Origin: Enterococcus rotai
GTDB taxonomy: Bacteria; Bacillota; Bacilli; Lactobacillales; Enterococcaceae
Length of the DNA: 64,000 nt
Direction of reading: 5' to 3'
Assembly (NCBI RefSeq): GCF_001465345.1
Contig: NZ_CP013655.1
Coordinates: 3,677,721 to 3,741,720 of the forward strand
In this document: one piece after another, positions 38,280 to 47,334 of the stretch
How positions within the stretch are numbered: the stretch's first letter is position 1
Layout: each line of letters opens with the position of its first letter
Notes under the pieces: model-generated
What the model was told of the DNA's origin: nothing
Databases searched by the model: none
The model's input: the letters and a program-made list of their open reading frames with translations, nothing else
Translations under genes and position numbers: made by a program

Positions 38280-40832
38280 GTGGAAGATTTGAATATATCA
38301 GATGAAAATTTTGATGTAGTGGTTTTTATTGAGTGTTTAGAAAAGTCATTGTTAGAAGATAAGAAAACAAAAAAGGCAAAAAGAAAAATATTAATGGACT
38401 TATCCACGAATATTGCATTTATCTGTAGTATTTTAGATGAAGAATACTTTGAAAGAGAATGGGAGAACAGCTTGAAAAAGAATGGGTATGCTTTAAATAA
38501 AAGTCAACCAAGTAATTTGTTTAAGCGAACAGACGATTTTCCAGAAAAATATTCAATATTTATGAATAAGTTTAGCATTAATGTGCTGTTGGACAGTTTT
38601 AAAAGCAAAGAATATTTTCTAGTTAAAGAGGGATATAATGTTCCTAATTTTGATAAGTTTATTAACAGTTTTGATTTTAATGAATTAAAAGCTAATATTG
38701 ATTTTTGTCTAGAAAAAGACTCAAAGATTACTAAAAAGGATATTGACTCTTTTAATGACGCAAAAATAAATGGCGCAGGATATTATATACTTGAAGTTTT
38801 TAGATATGTTGCAGAATACAGACGTATTTTAAAAAATGAAACAAATAACTTTCCTGTCAAAGAAGAGACAATCTTTCTAACTACACCCGCATTTTCTTTA
38901 ATAGATACATTCGTGGAAAGAAAAGAAGTGGAGCAAATTAAAAATATAATCACTTCTAGAAATAATAAGATAGTTTTAACTGGCATTTCAGGAGTGGGAA
39001 AAAGTGAGATAGCAAGAAAAATTTTTCACGATTTGTCTAGTAATGGCTCAGTGAAATTTATAGCATGGGTAGATTTCAATGAGGATATAGAGCTATCATT
39101 GTGCAAATCTTTTTTAAGTATTTCTCAGACTATTAAAATAGAAGAACAGAAAAGAATAATGAAGTCTATTCTGATGGAATGCGGAAAAGATCTATTTATA
39201 ATCATTGACAATTATAGATCAAATAGCAATGACAATTTTTTGAGAGTGCTTGGTGGAATGCACTGTAAAGTTATGATTACAACCATAGAAAATATTCATT
39301 ACAGGGGTTTTTTAAATTATGACCTTCCCTTATTGAACTGTAAACAGAGTATTGAACTTTTTTGTGAGCATTACCAAAAAGAAATAATTGCCCCCGCTAT
39401 AACTAAGTCTATAGTAAAAGAATTAGGATTTCATACACTAGCAATAGAGCTAACAGCTAAAGTTGCTAGCAATGACAAGATAACTTTGGAATCTATTCTT
39501 GATAAGCTAAAGCAAAATAAACTAGACTACAGTAATTTGAAAGTTATGTCAGAACATGAAAGATTGAAGGAAGAAACAGTTATAAATCAAGTGAAACTAT
39601 TATTTTCTATTTATGAGAACACTTTAGACAACAACGAATTGATGCTTTTACAAAAAATATCGATTTTTGGCGGTTTGGAATTAAATATATCACAAATTAC
39701 CGATTGGTTCGGTCTTGAAGATTTTAGTGTACTGCATTCTTTAGTCAATCATGGGTGGTTAAAGAAAAAAAATATAACTAAGAATTTTGATTTAAAATAT
39801 GACTCTTTCTCAATTCACAGGATTGCATCTATAGCAATTTGTGAGCAAACTGATTTAAACTTGATATTTACAGAAATGTTTGAAAAATTTCAGGTAGTCA
39901 TAGACTCAGAGAATTATTTTACACCAATTGAACAGTTTAAAATCTTAGAACATATTCTCTCTTTTATAAATGTCTGTAAAGAGTTATTTAATTCATCGGA
40001 ACATGTAGTTTTTATTGGAAGTTTTTCAAATTGGTTTAAATCATGGCAACAATTTGAAACTCAAAAAAGACTCCTGCTATTAGCTGAAGAGATTATTTTT
40101 GCTAATCCTTTAATTGCTAACAAAACAAAGGAATGGATAAATAACTTATCTGCGTATACTCAGGGGAATATAGAAATTGATAAATATTTGTACAAAAGAC
40201 TACAAAAAGATGAAGCAACTTACGGAGCAGATAATCCGGTTCATATTAATCATTGTAATAACCTTGCTGAGATGCATAAAAAAAGAAATAATAATAAAAA
40301 ATCTAGATACTATTCATTACGAGCACTACAATTATCAAAAAAATTCAACAATCAAGTTGGGATAACTCAAGCGCTTCATAATCTTGGGGAGATATATAGT
40401 ATAGAAAATAAAATAGATAAAGCAGAAAAATACTACATCGATTGTGCCAGCTATTACAATAAGCAAGAGAAAATGAATATTGAAAATGCTGAAAAAATAG
40501 ACTTATATTATTACATTGCTCGTAGTTGCATATCACTAGGCTCAATCTATATAAACCAAAAAAAGTATTCTGATGCAAAAAGCTATCTTTTAAATTCGAA
40601 AGAAATATTCGAAAAACTATATGGTAAAAATCATATCGGTACTGTAAATGTCTATTTACAGCTAGGAATAGTTTGTTGTGAAGAACATCAATATGTAGAG
40701 TCAGAATTCTATATATCTACTTTATATGCTGTGTTGTCGGAAACAAAATTTTTGGATTTAGAGGTTAGGGCCTCAGACCTCACAAATTTTTTGGCAGATA
40801 TACGTGCTAAAATTAAAAAAAATGGACTTTAG
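38280..40832 (+). CDS. STAND-type NTPase with TPR repeats and unknown N-terminal domain
   Basis: About 850 residues. Residues 1-190 are an unrecognised, mostly helical region without a known effector motif. The NTPase follows: Walker A GISGVGKSEIA near 235-245, Walker B LFIIIDNY near 304-311, a GLPL-like LGFHTLAIELTAKVA, and an SIHRI motif near 520 that resembles the MHD motif of NB-ARC proteins. The C-terminal ~220 residues look like TPR repeats (HNLGEIYSIENKIDKAEKYY, SLGSIYINQKKYSDAKSYLL). This is the plan of bacterial NLR-like immune sensors. The start may be GTG 38280 or, better spaced from AAGGGGGTGG, TTG 38289. A terminator follows directly. Confidence 0.75.
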   Translation: MEDLNISDENFDVVVFIECLEKSLLEDKKTKKAKRKILMDLSTNIAFICSILDEEYFEREWENSLKKNGYALNKSQPSNLFKRTDDFPEKYSIFMNKFSINVLLDSFKSKEYFLVKEGYNVPNFDKFINSFDFNELKANIDFCLEKDSKITKKDIDSFNDAKINGAGYYILEVFRYVAEYRRILKNETNNFPVKEETIFLTTPAFSLIDTFVERKEVEQIKNIITSRNNKIVLTGISGVGKSEIARKIFHDLSSNGSVKFIAWVDFNEDIELSLCKSFLSISQTIKIEEQKRIMKSILMECGKDLFIIIDNYRSNSNDNFLRVLGGMHCKVMITTIENIHYRGFLNYDLPLLNCKQSIELFCEHYQKEIIAPAITKSIVKELGFHTLAIELTAKVASNDKITLESILDKLKQNKLDYSNLKVMSEHERLKEETVINQVKLLFSIYENTLDNNELMLLQKISIFGGLELNISQITDWFGLEDFSVLHSLVNHGWLKKKNITKNFDLKYDSFSIHRIASIAICEQTDLNLIFTEMFEKFQVVIDSENYFTPIEQFKILEHILSFINVCKELFNSSEHVVFIGSFSNWFKSWQQFETQKRLLLLAEEIIFANPLIANKTKEWINNLSAYTQGNIEIDKYLYKRLQKDEATYGADNPVHINHCNNLAEMHKKRNNNKKSRYYSLRALQLSKKFNNQVGITQALHNLGEIYSIENKIDKAEKYYIDCASYYNKQEKMNIENAEKIDLYYYIARSCISLGSIYINQKKYSDAKSYLLNSKEIFEKLYGKNHIGTVNVYLQLGIVCCEEHQYVESEFYISTLYAVLSETKFLDLEVRASDLTNFLADIRAKIKKNGL

Positions 40833-40852
40833 GATTTATATCCTAGTTATTT

Positions 40853-40880
40853 TCCACTTCTACCCACAGAAGTGGATTTT
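40853..40880 (+). terminator. Terminator after the STAND gene
   Basis: TCCACTTCT pairs with AGAAGTGGA around a 6-base loop and is followed by TTTTTT. Confidence 0.85.
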
Positions 40881-40942
40881 TTAGTATTCTGAAACCAAGC
40901 AAAGGCGCCTTGCTTAAAATAAAAAAGAAAGAGGTTTTTATC

Positions 40943-41242
40943 ATGACAACACCAACTAACAATTTAGCAAGCTTCTTATCAAGTGTAAATGTAAGTAATG
41001 AGATAACTACACCGACTCAACAGTTAATTCTTAAGACCGATTCTTTAGAACTGGCTCGTCAAGTGGAGGGGCAATTAAAGAAAAATACCGCTCGTGAACT
41101 TATTCTCTCAGATGGCATGCAGAAAGTGTCTAGCATCTCTTTACAGGCTGCTGAATTGTCTATGCAAAATCCAGAAGCTAGCAGTCGTTTGCGGTATCTT
41201 GCTGACTATTTTACGTACTTAACTGCTCAAGATTTATTATAA
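40943..41242 (+). CDS. Small protein of the conjugative module, unknown
   Basis: A 99-residue soluble protein (MTTPTNNLASFLSSVNVSNE onward), rich in Thr, Ser and Leu with an amphipathic C-terminal half. The ATG at 40943 has GAAAGAGG upstream; the longer reading has no site. It heads a run of small genes leading to the coupling ATPase, all on the plus strand. I do not recognise the family. Confidence 0.6.
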   Translation: MTTPTNNLASFLSSVNVSNEITTPTQQLILKTDSLELARQVEGQLKKNTARELILSDGMQKVSSISLQAAELSMQNPEASSRLRYLADYFTYLTAQDLL

Positions 41243-41257
41243 AGGAGGAACTTGAAA

Positions 41258-41497
41258 ATGAGTGATATTCTATTTTTCTTATGTGCAATAGGTACTTTCT
41301 ATGTTGTCCTAGAGGTTATAGGTTTCATATGGAATAAATTGGCTAGTCCGAGAAAAGAAAATAAACCAGTTGAAAGCAAGTACACTGATGATGAAATTCG
41401 CATGGCTCAATATCTCGAAGCTAAAGCAAGGTCAGATACACGCTACCAAGTATTTAGACAAATGATGCATGACACTGCAAGAAAAGATGACCGATGA
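41258..41497 (+). CDS. Small single-TM protein of the conjugative module
   Basis: A 79-residue protein. Residues 2-24 (SDILFFLCAIGTFYVVLEVI) form one membrane helix; the rest is charged, with a long soluble helix (EIRMAQYLEAKARSDTRYQV). The ATG at 41258 follows AAGGAGG by 9 bases. Its role is unknown; position suggests an accessory part of transfer. Confidence 0.6.
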   Translation: MSDILFFLCAIGTFYVVLEVIGFIWNKLASPRKENKPVESKYTDDEIRMAQYLEAKARSDTRYQVFRQMMHDTARKDDR

Positions 41498-41562
41498 TAT
41501 AAACACTAAAATATGGTGCTGGCTTTATAGCTAGCACTTACCTCTAAGGAGGTGAATCAATC

Positions 41563-41733
41563 ATGAGCAAATCTTTCAATTTCAATGACCTATACGAAGA
41601 AATAAAACAAGACCAAGCAACAAATTCAAACCCTAGAGCTGTCCAAGAATTTTATATACATTGGGGCAAGCCTTTCAGTGAAATCACTGGACTAAAAAAT
41701 CAAGTCGAAAAAGAACCAGAAATTCCGCCGTAA
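41563..41733 (+). CDS. Short 56-residue protein
   Basis: The frame MSKSFNFNDLYEEIKQDQAT to EPEIPP is 56 residues and starts at ATG 41563 after AAGGAGGTGAATCAATC, an excellent ribosome site. It is acidic and has no hydrophobic stretch. It is followed by a 177-base gap with a hairpin. The good ribosome site and its place in the run of small genes make a real gene likely; its function is unknown. Confidence 0.55.
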   Translation: MSKSFNFNDLYEEIKQDQATNSNPRAVQEFYIHWGKPFSEITGLKNQVEKEPEIPP

Positions 41734-41853
41734 TAGGTTACCCGATGTAAATAAAACAATAGCCAAATACTCCTCCTTTAACGTTGTATTCTGATCAGAA
41801 AGAAGTTGGTTTTTCGGTCAACTAAGAGCCTGTGGAGAAGATTTACATTGAAT

Positions 41854-41883
41854 GAATAATAGTTTTTAATGGCTCTATTATTC
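41854..41883. repeat. Perfect 9-bp inverted repeat in the small-gene cluster
   Basis: GAATAATAG and CTATTATTC flank a 12-base centre, upstream of the 69-residue gene. Candidate transfer-origin nick-region structure or RNA hairpin; nothing decides. Confidence 0.35.
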
Positions 41884-41917
41884 GCTTAAAACCCATGAAA
41901 GGAGTTGTATATGAATA

Positions 41918-42127
41918 ATGAAAAAACAAGACAACGAAAAAAAGGACGTGGTTTCTTTGAAAGGCAAAATATCAGGTTGGATTTTCAGCATATTTGTTGG
42001 CTGTGTGGCTTTAAACATTGCTATCAAATTATTAGCCGAAGTCTGGCTTCCTCTAGTCTGTTTAGTCATCTTCATTGTCTTACTAGTTATCGGCTATCGG
42101 CTAAAAAGGTTTAACGATTGGAGATGA
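41918..42127 (+). CDS. Small two-helix membrane protein
   Basis: A 69-residue protein with a basic start (MKKQDNEKKDVVSLKGKISG) and two hydrophobic helices (about 21-41 and 43-62). It ends four bases before the coupling ATPase start, so it may be its membrane partner. The better-spaced ATG at 41911 lies in another frame; deleting one A from the A7 run near 41938 would join that start to this protein, so the start is uncertain. Confidence 0.55.
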   Translation: MKKQDNEKKDVVSLKGKISGWIFSIFVGCVALNIAIKLLAEVWLPLVCLVIFIVLLVIGYRLKRFNDWR

Positions 42128-42131
42128 TAAA

Positions 42132-44336
42132 ATGAAAAAAATTGAAAACCTGACCTGGCATAAACTCTCATGGACTAGACCCATTGAATTTGAAAATATC
42201 CAGAATTTAGTTCATCACTTAGCAGTTACAGAGAAAAAGCCTGTTGCATATGAGATTAGAGCTACTAGTGGTAAGATTACTTATTTTTTAGGTACTGAAA
42301 AAGACGAGTTTGCGAAAATTCAGAAAATCTTTAAAACGCATGGTGTAGACTTTGGGACGGAACTAATCAAAGATACTAGTACTAGAAAGACTATAAAGGT
42401 CGCTAGAAAGCTTTCGATAGCTAAACCGATACTTTCCCTTAAGACAGACAAAGCTAATGAGCTAACCCGCATAATAACAGCTACCATTGCACAAGCTAGT
42501 CTTAAAGACGAAATAGTAATTCAGTTGCTTGTAGCTTCTAGCCTTCCGCCTGAACATTTACCTAATAAAAACGTTCCTGATCCGCACACTAGTTGGTGGC
42601 AGATAATCAGCAACGGCAATCCACCAGTTGCTTCAAGTGATACTAGAACGGCTATTAAGAACAAGGTTAAATCACACCGCCTTAGAACGATGATTAGAAT
42701 TGGTGCTTCTTGCAAAGATGAAGCTAAAGCTCGTAGCTATATTCTAAGCGTTTTGTCGGCATTTAGAATGTTAGAAGCTGGCGGAAATAAGCTAAACCTT
42801 CACCCAGAAGACCCACTCAATATTGATACGGCTAAATTACCATGGAAGTATTCTAAGCTTTCTGTTCCTGAGTTAGCTAACTTTATGATTGCCCCAATCG
42901 GACAAGAGGATTTAAGCGGAATTACGCCAATTCATCCGAAACTGCTACTTCCGCCCCTTGGCATGAAAGACCCACCGAAAAATCAAGCTCGAGCATTTGG
43001 AACAACGCTAAACGAAAATTCAGAAGATAGACGATTACTCCACTTATCCGCAAATGATGCAAGAACAAATACTTTTATTGTCGGAAGTACTGGCTCAGGT
43101 AAGTCAGTCATTCTTGAAAATCTTTGCCTAGCAGATGCGCAAAATGGGCATGGTTTTGTTTTGCTAGACGTAAAGCAAAGTCTAGTCGAATCAGTAGCTG
43201 AAAGATTACCAGAACACCGCCTAAAAGATTGTGTAGTGCTTGAAATTGGCGGATATAACCCAATAGGCATAAACCCGCTTCAATTTATTGACGGTAAAAA
43301 TTCAGAAATAGTCGCCGAATCTGTTTTATCGGCTTTAAGAGGGTTATTTCCTGAATTTGGAGTCTTTACAGAAGAACTACTCACAACAGGTCTATTGACA
43401 CTAGCACAAAGTAAAAATATGACTCTATTACATTTACCGATTCTATTCACTAATGCTAGTTTTCGCCACAAAGTCACTTCGAAGCTGACGGATATGTATT
43501 TAAAGAGCTATTGGGCAAATTTTGAGGCCATGCCAGAGAAAGAGCGTAAAGTGCAGCTAGGTGCGTTAAATCGCCGCTTGAATGTTCTTCTAATGCGTCC
43601 AGCTCTTAGAAATTTGTTAGGACAGCCATACCCAAAGTTTAACCTAGAGGATGTCTTTGATAAGAATAAAAATACCATTCTACTCATTCCGCTCAACTCT
43701 GGGATTGTCGGTGAGACGGCGGCGGAGCTTGTAGGTAGTCTAGTCATTAACTTGCTGTGGAATATCATTTTAAAACGTGCCGAACAACCTGAAAAAGACC
43801 GTAAGCCGGTCATGATTTATATTGACGAGTTCCATAGTTTTTTAAAATATTCAGAAGCTAATTTTCAACAAATGTTAGAAATGTGCCGTTCTCTAGGCGT
43901 CGGCTATACTCTTGTTTGTCAGAATTTAGGACAACTTTCAAAGGAATTAAAGGAGTTAGTATTTGCTAATGCAAAATCAAAGATAATTTTTTCAGTTCCA
44001 AATAAAAGAGACGCTGTTCAGTTTGCAGACCTAACAGCGTCCCAGTTGAGTGAGATAGATTTTACACTACCTCAATTTAGAGTATACGCGACTCTAAATA
44101 GAAAAGATATTGCTAATGTTTGGTTAAGCGGAAAAACTTTTCCCTCCAAACCTAGCAAGCGATTACCGATTGAAGTTTTTGCTCGAAGTGCCGAAAAATA
44201 CGGACGAGATATTGCTGAAATTGAAAAAGAATATATCGACCTAATGAATCAAAGTAATTCACAAGATGATGACCTAAACGATTTAGATATTGACCTAATC
44301 ATAGGCAAAAAACCAAAGAAAAAAGCAGACAATTAA
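42132..44336 (+). CDS. T4SS-type coupling ATPase (conjugative DNA transfer family)
   Basis: A 734-residue ATPase. Walker A is FIVGSTGSGKSVILENL near residue 315, followed by LLDVKQSLVESVAERLPEHR and a proline/glycine-rich GYNPIGINPL. Walker B is VMIYIDEFHSFL near 560, with an SLGVGYTLVCQNLGQL sensor-like motif. The N-terminal 300 residues are soluble and family-specific. The layout is that of VirD4/TraD-like coupling proteins found in mobilisable elements, which pump nucleoprotein into a transfer channel; no other channel genes are present. ATG after GGAGATGATAAA. It ends in an acidic/basic tail. Confidence 0.82.
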   Translation: MKKIENLTWHKLSWTRPIEFENIQNLVHHLAVTEKKPVAYEIRATSGKITYFLGTEKDEFAKIQKIFKTHGVDFGTELIKDTSTRKTIKVARKLSIAKPILSLKTDKANELTRIITATIAQASLKDEIVIQLLVASSLPPEHLPNKNVPDPHTSWWQIISNGNPPVASSDTRTAIKNKVKSHRLRTMIRIGASCKDEAKARSYILSVLSAFRMLEAGGNKLNLHPEDPLNIDTAKLPWKYSKLSVPELANFMIAPIGQEDLSGITPIHPKLLLPPLGMKDPPKNQARAFGTTLNENSEDRRLLHLSANDARTNTFIVGSTGSGKSVILENLCLADAQNGHGFVLLDVKQSLVESVAERLPEHRLKDCVVLEIGGYNPIGINPLQFIDGKNSEIVAESVLSALRGLFPEFGVFTEELLTTGLLTLAQSKNMTLLHLPILFTNASFRHKVTSKLTDMYLKSYWANFEAMPEKERKVQLGALNRRLNVLLMRPALRNLLGQPYPKFNLEDVFDKNKNTILLIPLNSGIVGETAAELVGSLVINLLWNIILKRAEQPEKDRKPVMIYIDEFHSFLKYSEANFQQMLEMCRSLGVGYTLVCQNLGQLSKELKELVFANAKSKIIFSVPNKRDAVQFADLTASQLSEIDFTLPQFRVYATLNRKDIANVWLSGKTFPSKPSKRLPIEVFARSAEKYGRDIAEIEKEYIDLMNQSNSQDDDLNDLDIDLIIGKKPKKKADN

Positions 44337-44487
44337 CTGTCTGACCGCCTGACCTATCGAGTTAACCAAGCGCGGTTTGTTAAAGGTGGAAAAACTAAGC
44401 AATTTAAAATTAGTGGAGAGGACTTTATATTTATAATTTTTTCTAATTAAATGTATAAATCTAAACTCTCCCGAGGGGGAACCTACC

Positions 44488-45324
44488 ATGAACGACAAAG
44501 AAAATAAACGTATATCTAAACCCGAGTTACGTCGCCTATCGGCACTACTGGACTCGCGCGAAATTGAAATTGTGCAAACAATTAACCAAGTAAAATTTAT
44601 TACAGCTAATCAATTACAACGGCTATATTTTACTAAAACAGATAACCGAGTTACAAATCTTAGAAGATGTAATCGAAAGTTACGACGATTAAAGAACTTT
44701 GGTTTAATCGCTGACCTACCAAGACAGGTTGGAGGGCGGAAATCTGGCAGTAGTTCAACAATTTGGGCTATCACCTCCGCAGGTTACCAGTTTCTAAGAT
44801 TAGACGACATGACACTAAATGCAACTAGAAAAAGACTCTATGAACCAAACATTTTATTCTTAGAGCATACTTTAGCAATCACTGAAACCTATACTCGCTT
44901 GCATGAGATGAACCAAAAGAATAAGATTCATGATTTACAAGTAAGTTTTGAACCTCAATGTTGGCGCTCCTATATGAAAAAAGACGGCGTGGCTACCTTT
45001 TTGAAGCCTGATTTGTTCGCTCGTTTCGCTGTTGATGATGAAACGGAAGACTTCGTATATTATGAATTAGATCAAGCAACGCAAGCACCGTCACGAGTCG
45101 TTAGGAAGTGTAAACAGTTTTTAGCTTACTATAAATCTGGCATTGAACAGCGAGTAAACGGCGTTTTACCTTGGGTAGTCTGGATAACGCCAATTAAAAA
45201 ACGACGAGAACAGTTAACTCGATATATTCATGAAGCTATCCCAAACGCCGAGCGGATTTTCAGAATAATTACAATGGAGGAATTAGAAACGTTGACCTTT
45301 GACACTAATAAGGAGGAGGATTAA
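44488..45324 (+). CDS. Replication-relaxation family protein
   Basis: A 278-residue protein. The N-terminal winged helix (EIEIVQTINQVKFITANQLQ) and the FLEHTLAITETYTRLHEM motif, together with the FKPD-like FLKPDLFARFAVDDE and the YYELDQATQAPSRVVRK, are typical of the replic_relax family, which initiates replication or nicks DNA of mobile elements. ATG after GAGGGGG. It follows the coupling ATPase in the same direction. Confidence 0.75.
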   Translation: MNDKENKRISKPELRRLSALLDSREIEIVQTINQVKFITANQLQRLYFTKTDNRVTNLRRCNRKLRRLKNFGLIADLPRQVGGRKSGSSSTIWAITSAGYQFLRLDDMTLNATRKRLYEPNILFLEHTLAITETYTRLHEMNQKNKIHDLQVSFEPQCWRSYMKKDGVATFLKPDLFARFAVDDETEDFVYYELDQATQAPSRVVRKCKQFLAYYKSGIEQRVNGVLPWVVWITPIKKRREQLTRYIHEAIPNAERIFRIITMEELETLTFDTNKEED

Positions 45325-45508
45325 AAACGAAAACCAAGACAAGAATATTAAGCCTAAAAAAGTGCCTCTGTCTTCTAATTTACCAGAAAAAATCACTAAA
45401 ATTGAAGTTGGTGAAACGACTGTATTTATAACCTTTAACAAAGACGGCGAGAGCTTAGAAACCTTGTTATTTAGGCACTTTAAAGGTGTGAATGATAGTG
45501 AAAAATAG
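45299..45508 (+). CDS. Small basic protein overlapping the relaxation gene
   Basis: A frame of up to 69 residues, with KNENQDKNIKPKKVPLSSNL and a conserved-looking EKITKIEVGETTVFITFNKD. The start is unclear: the TTG at 45299 has no ribosome site at normal spacing, while a strong AAGGAGGAGG (45310-45319) is followed immediately by ATT AAA AAC GAA in frame. It could begin at a nonstandard codon or be a decayed gene. It lies between the relaxation gene and the integrase. Confidence 0.4.
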   Translation: MTLIRRRIKNENQDKNIKPKKVPLSSNLPEKITKIEVGETTVFITFNKDGESLETLLFRHFKGVNDSEK

Positions 45509-45560
45509 CTTGCAATATGGTAAAATAGACATGTGGGCAAGATTTGAGGAGGACCTATAA

Positions 45561-47228
45561 ATGGAACAACTTGAAACTGCTTATAATCGAACATTGACAA
45601 CTAGAAAAGTGTGGAAAGTCGCAATTTACTTGCGACTTTCTCAAGAAGACGGCAAAGAAGAAAGCCAAAGCATATCCAATCAGCGTAAAATCATCTTAGA
45701 TTATCTAGATAATCGGTTTTCTGGTGAATATGAAATCATTGATACTTATATTGATGATGGTATTAGTGGGATTACAGCAATTCATCGACCTGAATTTTTA
45801 CGCATGACAACAGATATTACTAAAGGACGAATTGATACAGTAATTTGTAAAAGTTTATCTCGTGCCTTTCGTAATTCTGGCGACCAAGCCGAATATCTAA
45901 GAGTTTTCTTTCCTCAACACAAAACTCGTTTTATCACGACTGACACGCCACACATTGACACTTACTTGAATCCTAAACAGGCTTTCGCTATGGATGTTAG
46001 TTTTTACGGTGCCTTTAATGAAAGTTATCCGCTAATGATTTCAGAAGAGATCAATAAAACATTTAAGTCTATGCGTGAGGATGGCAAGTTTACTGGTGGA
46101 TTTGCCCCATATGGATATACCAAGGGTGACACTGAGGAAACTCGTCATAAACTATTTATTGATGAAGAAGCGGCCGAAACTGTTAGAAAGATTTTTAACT
46201 GGTTTGTCTATGATGGTATGCGAATGCGAACAATCACCGAAAAACTCAACTCTTTAGGAGTACCTAACCCAACGACTTATAAACGCATTAAAGGAACAAA
46301 GTATAAAGGTAGATTTCCAATGAATGACGGTTTATGGAATATCACGACAGTTGGCGCTATCCTTAGTCATGAAGTATATATCGGAAACATGGTTCAAGGT
46401 AGGTATAAAACAATTAGCCCTGTATTAAAGAAAAGCGAGCAAGTTCCTAAAGAAGAATGGGTTATCGTAAAAAACACCCATGAGCCGATTATTTCAGATG
46501 AATTGTTTGAGAAAGCTCAAAGCTTACGAGTTGTTCGGCACCGTACGCCTAAAAATAGGAAATCTGTCGATTTGTTTTCTGGGTTTTTAAAGTGTGCAGA
46601 TTGCAAAATGACAATGGTTTTTAGGCAAAACACCTATATAACTAAAAAAGGTGAAAGAGCTAGCCCTTGTTACCTCTGCTCAACATATGTAATGAGATCA
46701 AAAATAGCTTGCTCTAACCACTATATCAATCAGAAAAGCTTGAAACAGGTGGTTTTAAAGGCTATTCAAAATCAAATTGAAACAGTTTGTAATCTAGAGC
46801 AACTACTTGACCAAGCTCAACGCGGAAAAATTGCAAAGACCGAACAGAATCGCCTTGATAAAACGTTAAGAATTAAACTGAATGAATTGAGTAAGATGGA
46901 GAAAATCGCAGATAATCTGTATATTGACTGGAAAAGTGAGGTTTTAACCAAAAGTGAGTATATCCGCATGAAGTCGTCTTTTGAAGAGAAAATTTCACAC
47001 TTGAAGCAAGTTATAGAGACTATTAAATATGAACTTGAAGATCGAAAAAATAAGGCTGATGAAATCACACCCTATTTAGAAACCTTTCGAGAACACAAAA
47101 ATGTGACAGAACTCAATCGAGCAATTTTACTTGATTTAGTAGAGAGAATTTATGTTCATGCGGATAAAAGTATTACAATTGAATTTAAGTTTGCGAATAC
47201 CTACAATAAAATTGTTGAATCTGTCTAA
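45561..47228 (+). CDS. Large serine recombinase (integrase) of the element
   Basis: A 555-residue TnpX/TndX-type recombinase. The catalytic domain has the serine in AIYLRLSQEDG and the RIDTVICKSLSRAFRN motif. The recombinase domain follows (about 185-300, KFTGGFAPYGYTKGD). The zinc ribbon is CADCKM ... CYLC ... CSNHYI, then a coiled-coil segment (about 425-515). Such enzymes integrate and excise elements at short sites without host factors. ATG after AGGAGG. It is the last gene of the element and is followed by a terminator. Confidence 0.93.
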   Translation: MEQLETAYNRTLTTRKVWKVAIYLRLSQEDGKEESQSISNQRKIILDYLDNRFSGEYEIIDTYIDDGISGITAIHRPEFLRMTTDITKGRIDTVICKSLSRAFRNSGDQAEYLRVFFPQHKTRFITTDTPHIDTYLNPKQAFAMDVSFYGAFNESYPLMISEEINKTFKSMREDGKFTGGFAPYGYTKGDTEETRHKLFIDEEAAETVRKIFNWFVYDGMRMRTITEKLNSLGVPNPTTYKRIKGTKYKGRFPMNDGLWNITTVGAILSHEVYIGNMVQGRYKTISPVLKKSEQVPKEEWVIVKNTHEPIISDELFEKAQSLRVVRHRTPKNRKSVDLFSGFLKCADCKMTMVFRQNTYITKKGERASPCYLCSTYVMRSKIACSNHYINQKSLKQVVLKAIQNQIETVCNLEQLLDQAQRGKIAKTEQNRLDKTLRIKLNELSKMEKIADNLYIDWKSEVLTKSEYIRMKSSFEEKISHLKQVIETIKYELEDRKNKADEITPYLETFREHKNVTELNRAILLDLVERIYVHADKSITIEFKFANTYNKIVESV

Positions 47229-47235
47229 AAAGAAT

Positions 47236-47274
47236 AGACTAATAATGGCGAGCATTTCGCTATTATTAGTCTTT
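47236..47274 (+). terminator. Terminator after the integrase
   Basis: AGACTAATAAT pairs with ATTATTAGTCT, extended by GCGA/TTCGC, followed by T-rich sequence. Confidence 0.85.
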
Positions 47275-47294
47275 ATGATAAGTTACCATATGGT
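47271..47294. promoter_or_regulatory. Operator-like palindrome upstream of the MBL gene; possible right end
   Basis: CTTTATGATAAG followed by the perfect palindrome TTACCATATGGTAA (47283-47296 region). In relation to the downstream gene it has the same orientation as the motif before the VOC gene. It may be a shared operator and also the attachment region of the element. Confidence 0.45.
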
Positions 47295-47334
47295 AAGCTT
47301 TATGAAAATAAATTTGCTTCAAAAAGGAGAAAAA

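Noticed and set aside
47152..47334. N-terminal extension of the MBL gene with a hydrophobic segment
   Set aside because: It runs through the integrase and its terminator, and a strong ribosome site precedes the ATG at 47335.
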